The notes below the pieces were generated by a model. It ran no database searches. It had not been told where the DNA came from and worked only from the letters and a program-made list of their open reading frames with translations. 64,000 nt of DNA from Sulfuricurvum sp. (GTDB lineage Bacteria; Campylobacterota; Campylobacteria; Campylobacterales; Sulfurimonadaceae): NCBI GenBank assembly GCA_028710885.1, contig JAQTTG010000005.1:68443-132442 (forward strand), read 5' to 3'. The first letter of the stretch is position 1; each line of letters starts with the position of its first letter. This document shows, one piece after another, positions 9,524 to 17,101 of the stretch. Both the position numbers and the translations under genes were made by a program.

Positions 9524-10350
9524 GATTTTTCCTCTAATAATTTTTTCATGATTTCTATATGATAACTCTCTTGAAAATTTACAAATTCAAAGAAGCTAGA
9601 GAGCTTTTCATCTGTAATTAAAGCAGAAAGCTTACGACACTCTTCTTTTGCATTCTCTTCTTCTAGAATCCCATCACGAAGAAATTTTTCCATATTATCA
9701 ATTTTGTAAGTACGTTCATGAAGTACTCTAGGTAGAGCAAGAATGCCTAATTTTGCCATCATTTCACCGAAGGAGCGTAGATGAAAATGGGATTCATCAA
9801 TCAAATCCTGAAAATGGGTCACTTGTGCCGGTGTGGTAGCCTGAACTTGTTGATAAAAATAGACCATGATTAGCTCATACTCTTTGTAAAGTTCTTCAAA
9901 TAAGAAGAGGGTAAGGGCATCAAGCTCGATAGTATTTAAAAGTGCATCTGGCCAATTGCGAGAGCGGTTAAACGCATGTAGCGGCTCATCCAGAGAGAGC
10001 TTTTCCAAAAATGCATTGAGTGTGAGAAGCATATAGTTTTCATCATGCAACATGCGTGTACATAACGGATTAGCACTGTACAATAGGTGCAGTGTTTTTA
10101 TCTCATTAATCGTTATGTGGAGTAATGTAAAAAATGATTCACTTTCAATGCTAAAACGGCTATCTCGATCATAATCATATTCTGAATTATTTTCATACAA
10201 CGATTGAGCCAACCATTTGAGATGGCGAAATTCGATTTGAGAAAATTCATACAGACGATTTTTTACCCATGGATCATTTACGGCAAACGACATAAAAGCA
10301 ATTCTCAGCCATAGCTGATGTTTACGTCGAAAAAGTGTTAAATCAATCAT
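9511..10350 (-). CDS. Predicted helical, ferritin-like protein (unrecognised family)
   Basis: The 279-residue protein is predicted to be almost all alpha helix and cytoplasmic. It contains ExxH motifs at residues 40-43 (EFRH) and 261-264 (ESYH), and Glu/His-rich helices between them (DESHFHLRSF, LEEENAKEE). This spacing resembles the metal-binding four-helix bundle of ferritin-like diiron proteins, but I cannot assign a named family. It overlaps the upstream IscU-like gene by four bases (ATGA), so the pair is probably one operon. Iron storage, or a diiron enzyme supporting iron-sulfur assembly, would fit the context but is inference only. Confidence 0.5.
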   Translation of the reverse strand: MIDLTLFRRKHQLWLRIAFMSFAVNDPWVKNRLYEFSQIEFRHLKWLAQSLYENNSEYDYDRDSRFSIESESFFTLLHITINEIKTLHLLYSANPLCTRMLHDENYMLLTLNAFLEKLSLDEPLHAFNRSRNWPDALLNTIELDALTLFLFEELYKEYELIMVYFYQQVQATTPAQVTHFQDLIDESHFHLRSFGEMMAKLGILALPRVLHERTYKIDNMEKFLRDGILEEENAKEECRKLSALITDEKLSSFFEFVNFQESYHIEIMKKLLEEKSWKN

Positions 10351-10778
10351 TCGTCTACCTCACAATCCATGCCGATTTCGAGTGCATAAAGTTCTGCATC
10401 CACTCCATCGATTTTATTATTTATATGTATTTTTGCTGCTTCGAAAGCGGTGAGTACCATTTGAGCACACGCTTGCTGTTTGAGTGGACCAAGCGCTACT
10501 TTGTCATGGAGTTTAGTTGCCGCTTTTTGGGCATATTCAAGTGTTTCACCTTTGATCATTTCAGTGAACATTGATCCGAGGACAACGGTGTCCTGACAGC
10601 CATTTGTAGCATAGCCAACATTTTCCAGAGTGTCATTTTTTATTTGGAGATAAAAGATGACAAATTCACCGGTTTTTTCACTATGTCCAACACCAATTCC
10701 ATTTGGATTTTCGAGCGGACCGTAGTTGCGAGGGTGCATGAGATGCTCGATGATCTCTTGATTTAGATTGTTTTCCAT
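10347..10778 (-). CDS. IscU/NifU-N-like iron-sulfur scaffold lacking the first cluster cysteine
   Basis: The 143-residue protein shows the NifU N-terminal/IscU fold: HPRNYGPLENPNG near the start, GCQDTVVLGSMFTEMIKG (C61) in the middle and QQACAQMVLTAFEAAK (C104) later. In classical IscU three cysteines hold the nascent cluster; here the first one is missing and the aligned region reads GVGHSEKTGEF, with H32 as a possible replacement. Length is normal for the domain. It is the first gene of a minus-strand set with a ferritin-like gene and a microprotein. It may be an alternative scaffold or carrier rather than the main IscU; the family call is firm, the role is not. Confidence 0.75.
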   Translation of the reverse strand: MENNLNQEIIEHLMHPRNYGPLENPNGIGVGHSEKTGEFVIFYLQIKNDTLENVGYATNGCQDTVVLGSMFTEMIKGETLEYAQKAATKLHDKVALGPLKQQACAQMVLTAFEAAKIHINNKIDGVDAELYALEIGMDCEVDE

Positions 10779-10802
10779 GAAAATATTATAACGTAGGTTT
10801 TT

Positions 10803-10873
10803 GTCATTCCTGCGTATGCGAGAATCTAGCTTAGAAAAAAGATATGGATCATCAGATCAAGTCCGAGGATGAC
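10803..10873. repeat. MITE-like or palindromic dispersed repeat fragment
   Basis: The segment opens with GTCATTCCT, continues as GCGTATGCGAGAATCTAG, and closes with GATCAAGTCCGAGGATGAC. The ends form an imperfect inverted repeat. This resembles the GTCATTCC...GGAATGAC elements scattered between genes in many bacteria. It sits between the divergent IscU-like gene and ygiQ, next to the ygiQ promoter. Only one copy is in the window, so its repeat status comes from recalled similarity. Confidence 0.5.
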
Positions 10874-10883
10874 GACGTTGTGG

Positions 10884-10889
10884 TACAAT
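10884..10889 (+). promoter_or_regulatory. Candidate -10 box (TACAAT) for ygiQ
   Basis: TACAAT lies only six bases before the ATG at 10896, preceded by TTGTGG. If it is used, the ygiQ transcript would have almost no 5' leader. No Shine-Dalgarno sequence is visible ahead of the ATG, which is consistent with leaderless or weakly led translation. Confidence 0.4.
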
Positions 10890-10895
10890 CGCGTT

Positions 10896-12635
10896 ATGAA
10901 AACAATTACCCCTGAAAGTCTCCGTTATTTACCCACTACCCGTGCAGAAATGGACGCACGGGGATGGGATGTCTGTGATGTCATTTTGATCAGTGGCGAT
11001 GCGTATATCGATTCGCCTTTTATCGGGGTAGCGGTAGTAGGTCGTATACTGGAGAGAGAAGGGTATCGTATCGGGATCATCGGACAGCCTGATATTACTA
11101 ACGATGATGTGATGCGTTTAGGGGAACCCCGTCTTTTTTGGGGTGTAAGCGGCGGCAGTGTCGATTCGATGGTCTCCAATTACACGGCGACCAAAAAATT
11201 TCGCAACAGCGACGATTACACCCCCGGCGGTGTCAATAATGCCCGACCTGATCGTGCGACGCTGGTTTATACGAACTTGATCCGAAAGCATTTTAAAAAC
11301 ACGGTTCCAATCATCCTCGGCGGTATCGAGGCGAGTTTGCGCCGCGTGAGCCATTATGATTATTGGACGAACAAACTACGCAAACCGATTCTGTTTGATT
11401 CCAAAGCCGATTATCTGATCTACGGGATGGGGGAGGGTGCGATTGTCGCTTTGCCACGTGCGTTAGAGAGAGGTGAATCGCCGCAGGATATTAGAGGGGT
11501 ATGTTATATTGCCAAAGAGCCTCGTGAGGGGTATCTAACGTTGCCCTCTCATGCAGAGTGTTTGGATAACAAAGAGCGTTATATCGATCTGTTTGACAGC
11601 TTTTACAATCATAATGATCCTATTTCGGCAAAAGGGTTATGTCAGGAGGTTGACGGGCGCTACGCGATCCAAAATCCACCTGCCGATTATCTGGATGAAA
11701 GTGAGATGGATGCAGTATCGGCACTCCCCTTTACCCGTGAACTGCATCCCTACCACCGTCCCAAAGGTACGGTTAAATGTCTGGAGACGATCAAATTTTC
11801 CATCATGACCCATCAGGGGTGCTGGGGCGAGTGTAATTTTTGTGCCATCGGTGTCCATCAAGGACGTACCATCCGTACCCGTAGCGAGGAATCGATACTC
11901 AAAGAGGCGACACAGTTTACCGAGTATAAAGATTTCAAAGGGATTATTAGCGACGTCGGAGGGCCGACGGCAAACATGTATGGCTATGAGTGCGCTAAAA
12001 AGTTAAAACACGGTACCTGCGATCATCAGCGATGTGTCGATGATACTCATCTGTGTAAATCGATGAAGGTTGATCACACCCGTGTTATTAACCTCCTTCG
12101 TCGACTCCGTGAAGTGCGGGGAATCAAAAAAGCGTTTGTCGCTTCGGGTGTCCGTTATGATCTTATCAACGAGGACAAACGCAATGGATATGAATATCTC
12201 AAAGAGATGGTACGTCACCACATCTCAGGACAGATGAAAGTGGCACCCGAGCATACCTCTGAACATGTACTGCATCTGATGAATAAACCGGGGAAACAGA
12301 CCCTCGTCGATTTTAAAAAGCTCTATGACAAGCTCAACCGTGAAGAGGGGAAAAATCAGTTTCTCACCTATTATCTGATCGCCGCCCATCCGGGATGCAC
12401 CGAGAAAGATATGTACGATTTGAAGCGTTTTACAACTGAAGAGCTAAAGATGAATCCCGAACAGGCGCAAGTGTTTACCCCGACACCGGGAACGTATTCG
12501 GCAGTGATGTATTACACTGAGATGGATCCCCAAACACGTAAAAAAATCTTCGTTGAAAAAGATACCGCACGCAAAGAGAAACAAAAACAGATCGTGGTTG
12601 CTAAAGACAATTTTAAAAGTGGGTTTGGGAGTTAA
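10896..12635 (+). CDS. ygiQ: YgiQ family radical SAM protein
   Basis: The 579-residue protein matches the YgiQ (UPF0313) family along its length: an N-terminal cobalamin-binding-like region (residues 25-110, with ISGDAYIDSP), the radical SAM cluster motif CWGECNFC (C309, C313, C316) followed by AIGVHQGR, and the Cys-rich stretch CDHQRCVDDTHLC further on. These enzymes bind a [4Fe-4S] cluster and S-adenosylmethionine; the reaction is not known. I chose the ATG at 10896 rather than the in-frame ATG at 10869 because the latter lies in the intergenic repeat and upstream of the -10 box. Third-position G and C are higher than in the neighbours. Confidence 0.88.
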   Translation: MKTITPESLRYLPTTRAEMDARGWDVCDVILISGDAYIDSPFIGVAVVGRILEREGYRIGIIGQPDITNDDVMRLGEPRLFWGVSGGSVDSMVSNYTATKKFRNSDDYTPGGVNNARPDRATLVYTNLIRKHFKNTVPIILGGIEASLRRVSHYDYWTNKLRKPILFDSKADYLIYGMGEGAIVALPRALERGESPQDIRGVCYIAKEPREGYLTLPSHAECLDNKERYIDLFDSFYNHNDPISAKGLCQEVDGRYAIQNPPADYLDESEMDAVSALPFTRELHPYHRPKGTVKCLETIKFSIMTHQGCWGECNFCAIGVHQGRTIRTRSEESILKEATQFTEYKDFKGIISDVGGPTANMYGYECAKKLKHGTCDHQRCVDDTHLCKSMKVDHTRVINLLRRLREVRGIKKAFVASGVRYDLINEDKRNGYEYLKEMVRHHISGQMKVAPEHTSEHVLHLMNKPGKQTLVDFKKLYDKLNREEGKNQFLTYYLIAAHPGCTEKDMYDLKRFTTEELKMNPEQAQVFTPTPGTYSAVMYYTEMDPQTRKKIFVEKDTARKEKQKQIVVAKDNFKSGFGS

Positions 12636-12739
12636 ATCTTAGAATGGAAAATAGTGGAACAATTTTTGCGCTCTTACCTCTCTTTTAGTTTCAATAACCT
12701 ACAATAAACACTTCAAACTTAACATTACGGAACTTTTAT

Positions 12740-12988
12740 TTGCGAATCGATAAATTTTTAAATGCGGTCAATTTGACCAAACGCCGTGCCGTTGCTCAGG
12801 ATATGATCGGTGAGGGTGTTGTTTACATCAACGGCAAAGCGGTTAAACCTGCCAAGAACGTTGTTATAGGGGATATCATCACCCTTGTTTATCTCGAAAA
12901 AGAGATGAAATACGAAGTATTAGCCATTCCGACGATCAAATCCACACCAAAGTCTCAGCAGAATCTCTATGTAAAGGAACTTTCATGA
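12740..12988 (+). CDS. S4 domain RNA-binding protein (RqcP/Hsp15-like)
   Basis: The 82-residue protein begins with MRIDKFLNAVNLTKRR and continues with the S4 fold motif GVVYINGKAVKPAKNV, the layout of the stand-alone S4 proteins Hsp15 and RqcP that bind ribosomal RNA or the stalled 50S subunit. It starts at TTG (12740) with a weak GGAA ribosome site, which is the only start that keeps the conserved MRIDKFL. A TACAAT sequence at 12700-12705 could be its -10 box. It overlaps trpD by four bases. Whether it acts in ribosome-associated quality control cannot be told from sequence. Confidence 0.8.
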   Translation: MRIDKFLNAVNLTKRRAVAQDMIGEGVVYINGKAVKPAKNVVIGDIITLVYLEKEMKYEVLAIPTIKSTPKSQQNLYVKELS

Positions 12989-13965
12989 GCTTCATGAAGT
13001 CAGATTTTGAAGCCCTTTTTGAACACAGAATGTCTGATGAGCATATGAGAGAGTTTTTACTCTCACTTACCCTTAACGCCGATACATCTTCTTCCATGAT
13101 CGCTATGGCGGCTGAGGTAATGAAACGTCATGCACTCGCACTGAATGTTGCACCCGAGCTTAAATCCAAACTGATTGATGTCGTCGGGACGGGGGGAGAT
13201 AAGAGCGGAAGCTTTAATGTCAGTTCCACCGTCTCGATCCTTCTTGCCGCGTGCGGAGCGTATGTAGCCAAGCACGGGAATCGCTCCATCACCTCCAAAT
13301 CAGGAAGTGCCGATGTGTTGGAACATTTAGGGGTAAAACTTGATCTGAGTTTGGAGAAAAGTGCCCAATTGCTTGAAGAGACGGGATTTACCTTTTTATT
13401 TGCACAATACCACCATCCGGCGATGAAATTTATTATGCCGATACGCCGATCGATCCCTGAGAAAACTATTTTCAATATTTTAGGCCCCCTCACCAATCCG
13501 GTGGGACTTTCTAAAATCCTTCTCGGCGTGTTTGATGAGGTATTTGTCCCAAAAATGACCGAAGCGGCACGAGAACTCGGGATGAAATCGGCGATTGTGG
13601 TGAGTTCGCGCGAAAAGATGGATGAGATTAGCATCGGCGATATCACCTATGCGGGGCGATTACATAATGATGTCATTGAGTATTTCGAGATAGATCCTGA
13701 GCGTTATGGGATAAAAAAAGCGCCGTTTGAAGCGATTTTGGGCGGTGATGTCGAAAAAAACGGGATGATTTTCAGAGATGTTCTCAATAACCGTGCATCC
13801 GATCCTCAGCGGGATATGGTGCTTATCAATGCGGCGTACGCTTTGATCGCTGATGGGATGGCGAGAGACGTTCAAGAAGCATTAGAGATTGCACGAGAGG
13901 CTCTTTTAAGCGGCAAAGCGGCACAAAAATTGGATCAAATAGTATCGGTTTCGTCTACATTATGA
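12985..13965 (+). CDS. trpD: Anthranilate phosphoribosyltransferase
   Basis: This 326-residue enzyme joins anthranilate to phosphoribosyl pyrophosphate in tryptophan synthesis. The PRPP-binding motif VDVVGTGGDKSGSFN (GTGGD at 68-72), the KHGNRSITSKSGSADVLE motif (95-112), the GPLTNP motif and the C-terminal SREKMDEIS region are all present. Length is close to the family norm. It starts at an ATG overlapping the S4 gene by four bases and overlaps tsaE by four. No other trp gene is adjacent; trpB is elsewhere in the window on the other strand, so the pathway genes are dispersed. Confidence 0.95.
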   Translation: MSFMKSDFEALFEHRMSDEHMREFLLSLTLNADTSSSMIAMAAEVMKRHALALNVAPELKSKLIDVVGTGGDKSGSFNVSSTVSILLAACGAYVAKHGNRSITSKSGSADVLEHLGVKLDLSLEKSAQLLEETGFTFLFAQYHHPAMKFIMPIRRSIPEKTIFNILGPLTNPVGLSKILLGVFDEVFVPKMTEAARELGMKSAIVVSSREKMDEISIGDITYAGRLHNDVIEYFEIDPERYGIKKAPFEAILGGDVEKNGMIFRDVLNNRASDPQRDMVLINAAYALIADGMARDVQEALEIAREALLSGKAAQKLDQIVSVSSTL

Positions 13966-14372
13966 TGCAATTGGCTATTAACGAATTATCTCAGCTGTGT
14001 GGAACGATAGTAAACGAGCTTCCAGATGGTGGTATTATCGTTTTGCAAGGAGATTTAGCCAGTGGCAAAACAACGTTTACGCAAGCTTTTTCAAGCTATT
14101 TGGGTATGGAAGATTTGGTCACATCTCCCACTTTCTCACTTCAACAACATTATGGTGAGACGCTTTATCATTATGATTTATACAACTATGGTTTTGAAAA
14201 ATTCCTATCTTTGGGAATGATGGAAGAACTAGAACGAGAAGGGTATCACTTAGTAGAGTGGGGAGATGAATCTTTGATTGCATTGCTTAAGCGATGTGGA
14301 ATGAATTGTCTGATATTGAAAATTACAAAATGTGATGAACAATCGCGATGTTATGAGGTAGAACGTGCATGA
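13962..14372 (+). CDS. tsaE: tRNA threonylcarbamoyladenosine biosynthesis ATPase TsaE
   Basis: The 136-residue protein has the TsaE P-loop LQGDLASGKTTF, the conserved TSPTFSLQQHYG segment, YHYDLYNYG and the C-terminal LVEWGDE motif. TsaE is the ATPase that acts with TsaB and TsaD in making t6A37 of tRNAs reading ANN codons. The start is ATG at 13962 or 13965; both overlap the end of trpD. It overlaps lptB by eight bases. The order tsaE-lptB-rpoN is conserved in Helicobacter from memory. Confidence 0.93.
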   Translation: MMQLAINELSQLCGTIVNELPDGGIIVLQGDLASGKTTFTQAFSSYLGMEDLVTSPTFSLQQHYGETLYHYDLYNYGFEKFLSLGMMEELEREGYHLVEWGDESLIALLKRCGMNCLILKITKCDEQSRCYEVERA

Positions 14373-15087
14373 ACTAAAAGTGGATCATCTGATCAAAACA
14401 ATAAAAAATCATGAAATCGTGCGCGGTATCAGTATGGAATTGCGAACGGGAGAAGTTGTAGGGCTTTTGGGGCCTAATGGAGCCGGTAAAACGACAACGT
14501 TTTACATGATATGCGGGTTGATAGAAGCTACAGGGGGGAAAGTATTTATCGACGGGGAGGATGTTTCTGCTTTACCGCTGCATCAACGTTCACGTATGGG
14601 TATTGGATATTTGCCTCAAGAAGCTTCGATTTTTAAAGATCTTACTGTTGAGGAAAATCTTATCATTGCGGCACAAGCGGGAAAATTAACTAAAGAAATG
14701 GCAGAAAAAAGGATTGAGGAGCTGTTGGAAATGTTTAACATTGAACCGATTCGTAACCGTCGTGGTATTAATCTCAGTGGTGGTGAGCGCCGTCGTGCCG
14801 AAATTGCCAGAGCATTAGTAAACAAACCCCGTTTTTTACTCCTCGATGAGCCATTTGCTGGAGTTGATCCGATTGCGGTGATGGACATTCAAGGTGTTAT
14901 TTCTCAGCTGGTAGAGTATGGTATTGGTGTGTTGATCACCGACCATAACGTTCGTGAAACACTTGCGGTATGTGATCGTGCATACGTTATTAAAAGTGGC
15001 GAACTTCTTGCTTCGGGAACGAGTGATGAAATCGCCCATAATGCCGATGTCCGTCAACACTATCTCGGTGAATCGTTCAAGTTCTAG
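14365..15087 (+). CDS. lptB: LPS export ABC transporter ATPase LptB
   Basis: The 240-residue cytoplasmic ATPase has Walker A GPNGAGKTTTFY, the Q-loop region GIGYLPQEASIFKDL, the signature LSGGERRRAEIARAL, Walker B FLLLDEPFAGVDP and the switch histidine in LITDHNVRETL, all typical of LptB, which powers extraction of lipopolysaccharide from the inner membrane with LptFG. Translation starts at GTG 14365, because the nearby ATG is out of frame. It overlaps tsaE and ends one base into rpoN. Confidence 0.95.
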   Translation: MHELKVDHLIKTIKNHEIVRGISMELRTGEVVGLLGPNGAGKTTTFYMICGLIEATGGKVFIDGEDVSALPLHQRSRMGIGYLPQEASIFKDLTVEENLIIAAQAGKLTKEMAEKRIEELLEMFNIEPIRNRRGINLSGGERRRAEIARALVNKPRFLLLDEPFAGVDPIAVMDIQGVISQLVEYGIGVLITDHNVRETLAVCDRAYVIKSGELLASGTSDEIAHNADVRQHYLGESFKF

Positions 15088-16361
15088 TGGCCATGTTACG
15101 GGTAAAAACTTCCGTTGAGCTAAAAAATAAGCTTTCCAATACCTTACGTAATTGGTTGCCTATTCTTCAATCGAGTCTTAGTGATTTGGGTGAAGCGATG
15201 GCACCGTTTGTTGAGGGTAATCCACTTATCGATATTAAATCAGGATATGAAGAGTCTTTTGAAGCACGAATCCCCAAAAAAATACAATACGGTTATGTCC
15301 AAAACTCTCACAGTGAAGCGATAGAAGCACTCACAATTCAATATAAAAGCTTATATGAAGTGTTGGAAGAACAGATGTCTAGTTCATTGTTTCCAACCCC
15401 TATTTCACAGGTAATTGCCCGTCACGTTATCGAAAATCTTGATGAAGGTGGTTATTATGAAGGAGATACTGAATCGTTTTGTATAGCGCAGCAGATTGAA
15501 TATGAACAATTTGAAAAAATTCGTCTTCGTTTTATCCATATTGAGCCGGTAGGTATCGGTGCGCGGAATGTGAGTGAATCTTTTTTATTTCAATTGGAAT
15601 CTTCAACGATCAGTGATGAAGGATATACTCTTGCGAGAGAGATTATCACCCATTTGGATGAATTGGGACGTTATCGTAAGGAGGGCAGATTTGACGAGGC
15701 TATGAAAATAATCGGAAGTTTTAAAAATCCTCCTGCAATCGATTATTTGGAAGACTCACAGCAAGTTATACCTGATTTGATGATACATAATGATCCTGAA
15801 ACGGGGATTGAAGTAAAATTAAATGACCTCTATTATCCCAGTGTAACTATCGATTCGGCATATGGTGTTGATCATCCGTTTGTACGTGACAAACTAAAAG
15901 AGGCTAAAAGCCTTGTTGATGCATTAGAGATGCGTAAGGCGACATTGTATAAAGTAGGGCTCATGATTGTTGAATATCAGTATGATTTTTTTACTGGAGG
16001 AGCGATCAAACCACTCACCTTAAAAACATTGGCTGATGAATTTGGACATAACCCTTCTACAATTTCACGTGCGATCGCAAACAAATATATTGCTTGTGAT
16101 CGTGGAATGTATCCGATGAAAGATTTCTTTACGACTGCTATAGATGAGGATGTTTCTAATGCTGCAATTAAAGAGTATGTCGGTGAATTAGTTAAAAATG
16201 AGTCGCATAAAAAGCCACTGAGCGATATGAAACTCCTCGAAATGATTCAAGATAAATTTAAAATTACGATGGTACGTCGTACGATTGCAAAATATCGTAA
16301 ACAACTCAATATCGCAGGTTCCAGTGAACGCAAGCAATTATATTTATTAGGGCGTTTTTGA
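15087..16361 (+). CDS. rpoN: RNA polymerase sigma-54 factor RpoN
   Basis: The 424-residue protein has the Gln/Leu-rich region I (residues about 5-50), an acidic short region II, the core-binding domain (about 75-270), a helix-turn-helix (LADEFGHNPSTISRAI) and the C-terminal RpoN box, here VRRTIAKYRKQL, which contacts the -24 element. In Campylobacterota sigma-54 drives the middle and late flagellar genes, and it may also serve nif genes. The start is GTG 15087, overlapping the lptB stop, or ATG 15093 two codons later. It overlaps the next gene by four bases. Confidence 0.95.
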   Translation: MAMLRVKTSVELKNKLSNTLRNWLPILQSSLSDLGEAMAPFVEGNPLIDIKSGYEESFEARIPKKIQYGYVQNSHSEAIEALTIQYKSLYEVLEEQMSSSLFPTPISQVIARHVIENLDEGGYYEGDTESFCIAQQIEYEQFEKIRLRFIHIEPVGIGARNVSESFLFQLESSTISDEGYTLAREIITHLDELGRYRKEGRFDEAMKIIGSFKNPPAIDYLEDSQQVIPDLMIHNDPETGIEVKLNDLYYPSVTIDSAYGVDHPFVRDKLKEAKSLVDALEMRKATLYKVGLMIVEYQYDFFTGGAIKPLTLKTLADEFGHNPSTISRAIANKYIACDRGMYPMKDFFTTAIDEDVSNAAIKEYVGELVKNESHKKPLSDMKLLEMIQDKFKITMVRRTIAKYRKQLNIAGSSERKQLYLLGRF

Positions 16362-17101
16362 AAAAGATTAAAGCCTATCTCGATGCGGAAGTTCAAGCGC
16401 GCAATTGTATTGATGAGTTGTGTATTGAGCGTCCAGATCCACTTATGATAGCACGAAGCTCTATGGATGAGCATCATGCTTTGACCTGTGCATTATTCGC
16501 ATATGGAAATGTTAAAGCAATTGTTGCTTTTTTGTCAAAATTAGATTTTAATCTGTGCGATCAGAATGAAGAGACCTTGCGTAGTAGATTAGAAGGAAAA
16601 TATTATCGTTTTCAAAATACTGAGGATATTGTCCAGTGGTTTTGTACGTTACACTCTTTAAAAGCTATTGGTGGGGCAGAAAAAGTTTTTATGCAAGGAT
16701 ATACTTCAAATGGAGTATTGGAGGGTGTTACATCACTGATAAGTGTGTTGTATGATCTAAATCCTTACCGATCATCCGGATATGAATTTTTGATCGGCAA
16801 ACCGATCGTTTCAGTGCTAAAAGCTTCCGCAATGAAACGGTGGATGATGTATTTGCGATGGATGGTTCGTGATGATGCTCTTGATATGGGATTGTGGCAG
16901 GGTGTGAAGCGAAGTGATTTGATCATGCCTCTAGATACGCATACCTTTAATGTATCACATCGTTTAGGACTTTTAAAACGTCGTCAATGCGATATGAGGG
17001 CGGCAGTAGAATTGACCGAAGTATTCAAGCAATTTGATCCTGATGATCCACTAAAGTATGATTTTGCACTATACCGGATTGGGCAAGAAAAATTGCTTTA
17101 G
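16358..17101 (+). CDS. TIGR02757 family (DUF2400) protein of unknown function
   Basis: The 247-residue protein starts at TTG (16358), overlapping rpoN by four bases. It has the DUF2400 hallmarks: a D-P-L-x-x-A-R segment near the start, ALFAYGNVKAI, a Phe-Gln-rich centre (YYRFQNTEDI) and a conserved C-terminal stretch ending in RWMVRDDALDMGLW and MPLDTHTFNVSHRLGLL. The last part resembles the helix-hairpin and metal-loop region of DNA glycosylases of the endonuclease III kind, so a nucleic-acid role is possible but unproven. It converges with a minus-strand gene, overlapping it by four bases. Confidence 0.8.
   Translation: MKKIKAYLDAEVQARNCIDELCIERPDPLMIARSSMDEHHALTCALFAYGNVKAIVAFLSKLDFNLCDQNEETLRSRLEGKYYRFQNTEDIVQWFCTLHSLKAIGGAEKVFMQGYTSNGVLEGVTSLISVLYDLNPYRSSGYEFLIGKPIVSVLKASAMKRWMMYLRWMVRDDALDMGLWQGVKRSDLIMPLDTHTFNVSHRLGLLKRRQCDMRAAVELTEVFKQFDPDDPLKYDFALYRIGQEKLL

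Noticed and set aside
10869-10895. Earlier in-frame ATG for ygiQ
   Set aside because: It falls at the end of the palindromic repeat and ahead of the TACAAT promoter box; the YgiQ family start MKTITPESL is at 10896.
13128-13646. Minus-strand open frame of 172 codons opposite trpD
   Set aside because: The trpD frame carries the catalytic motifs; the antisense frame shows no family signature.
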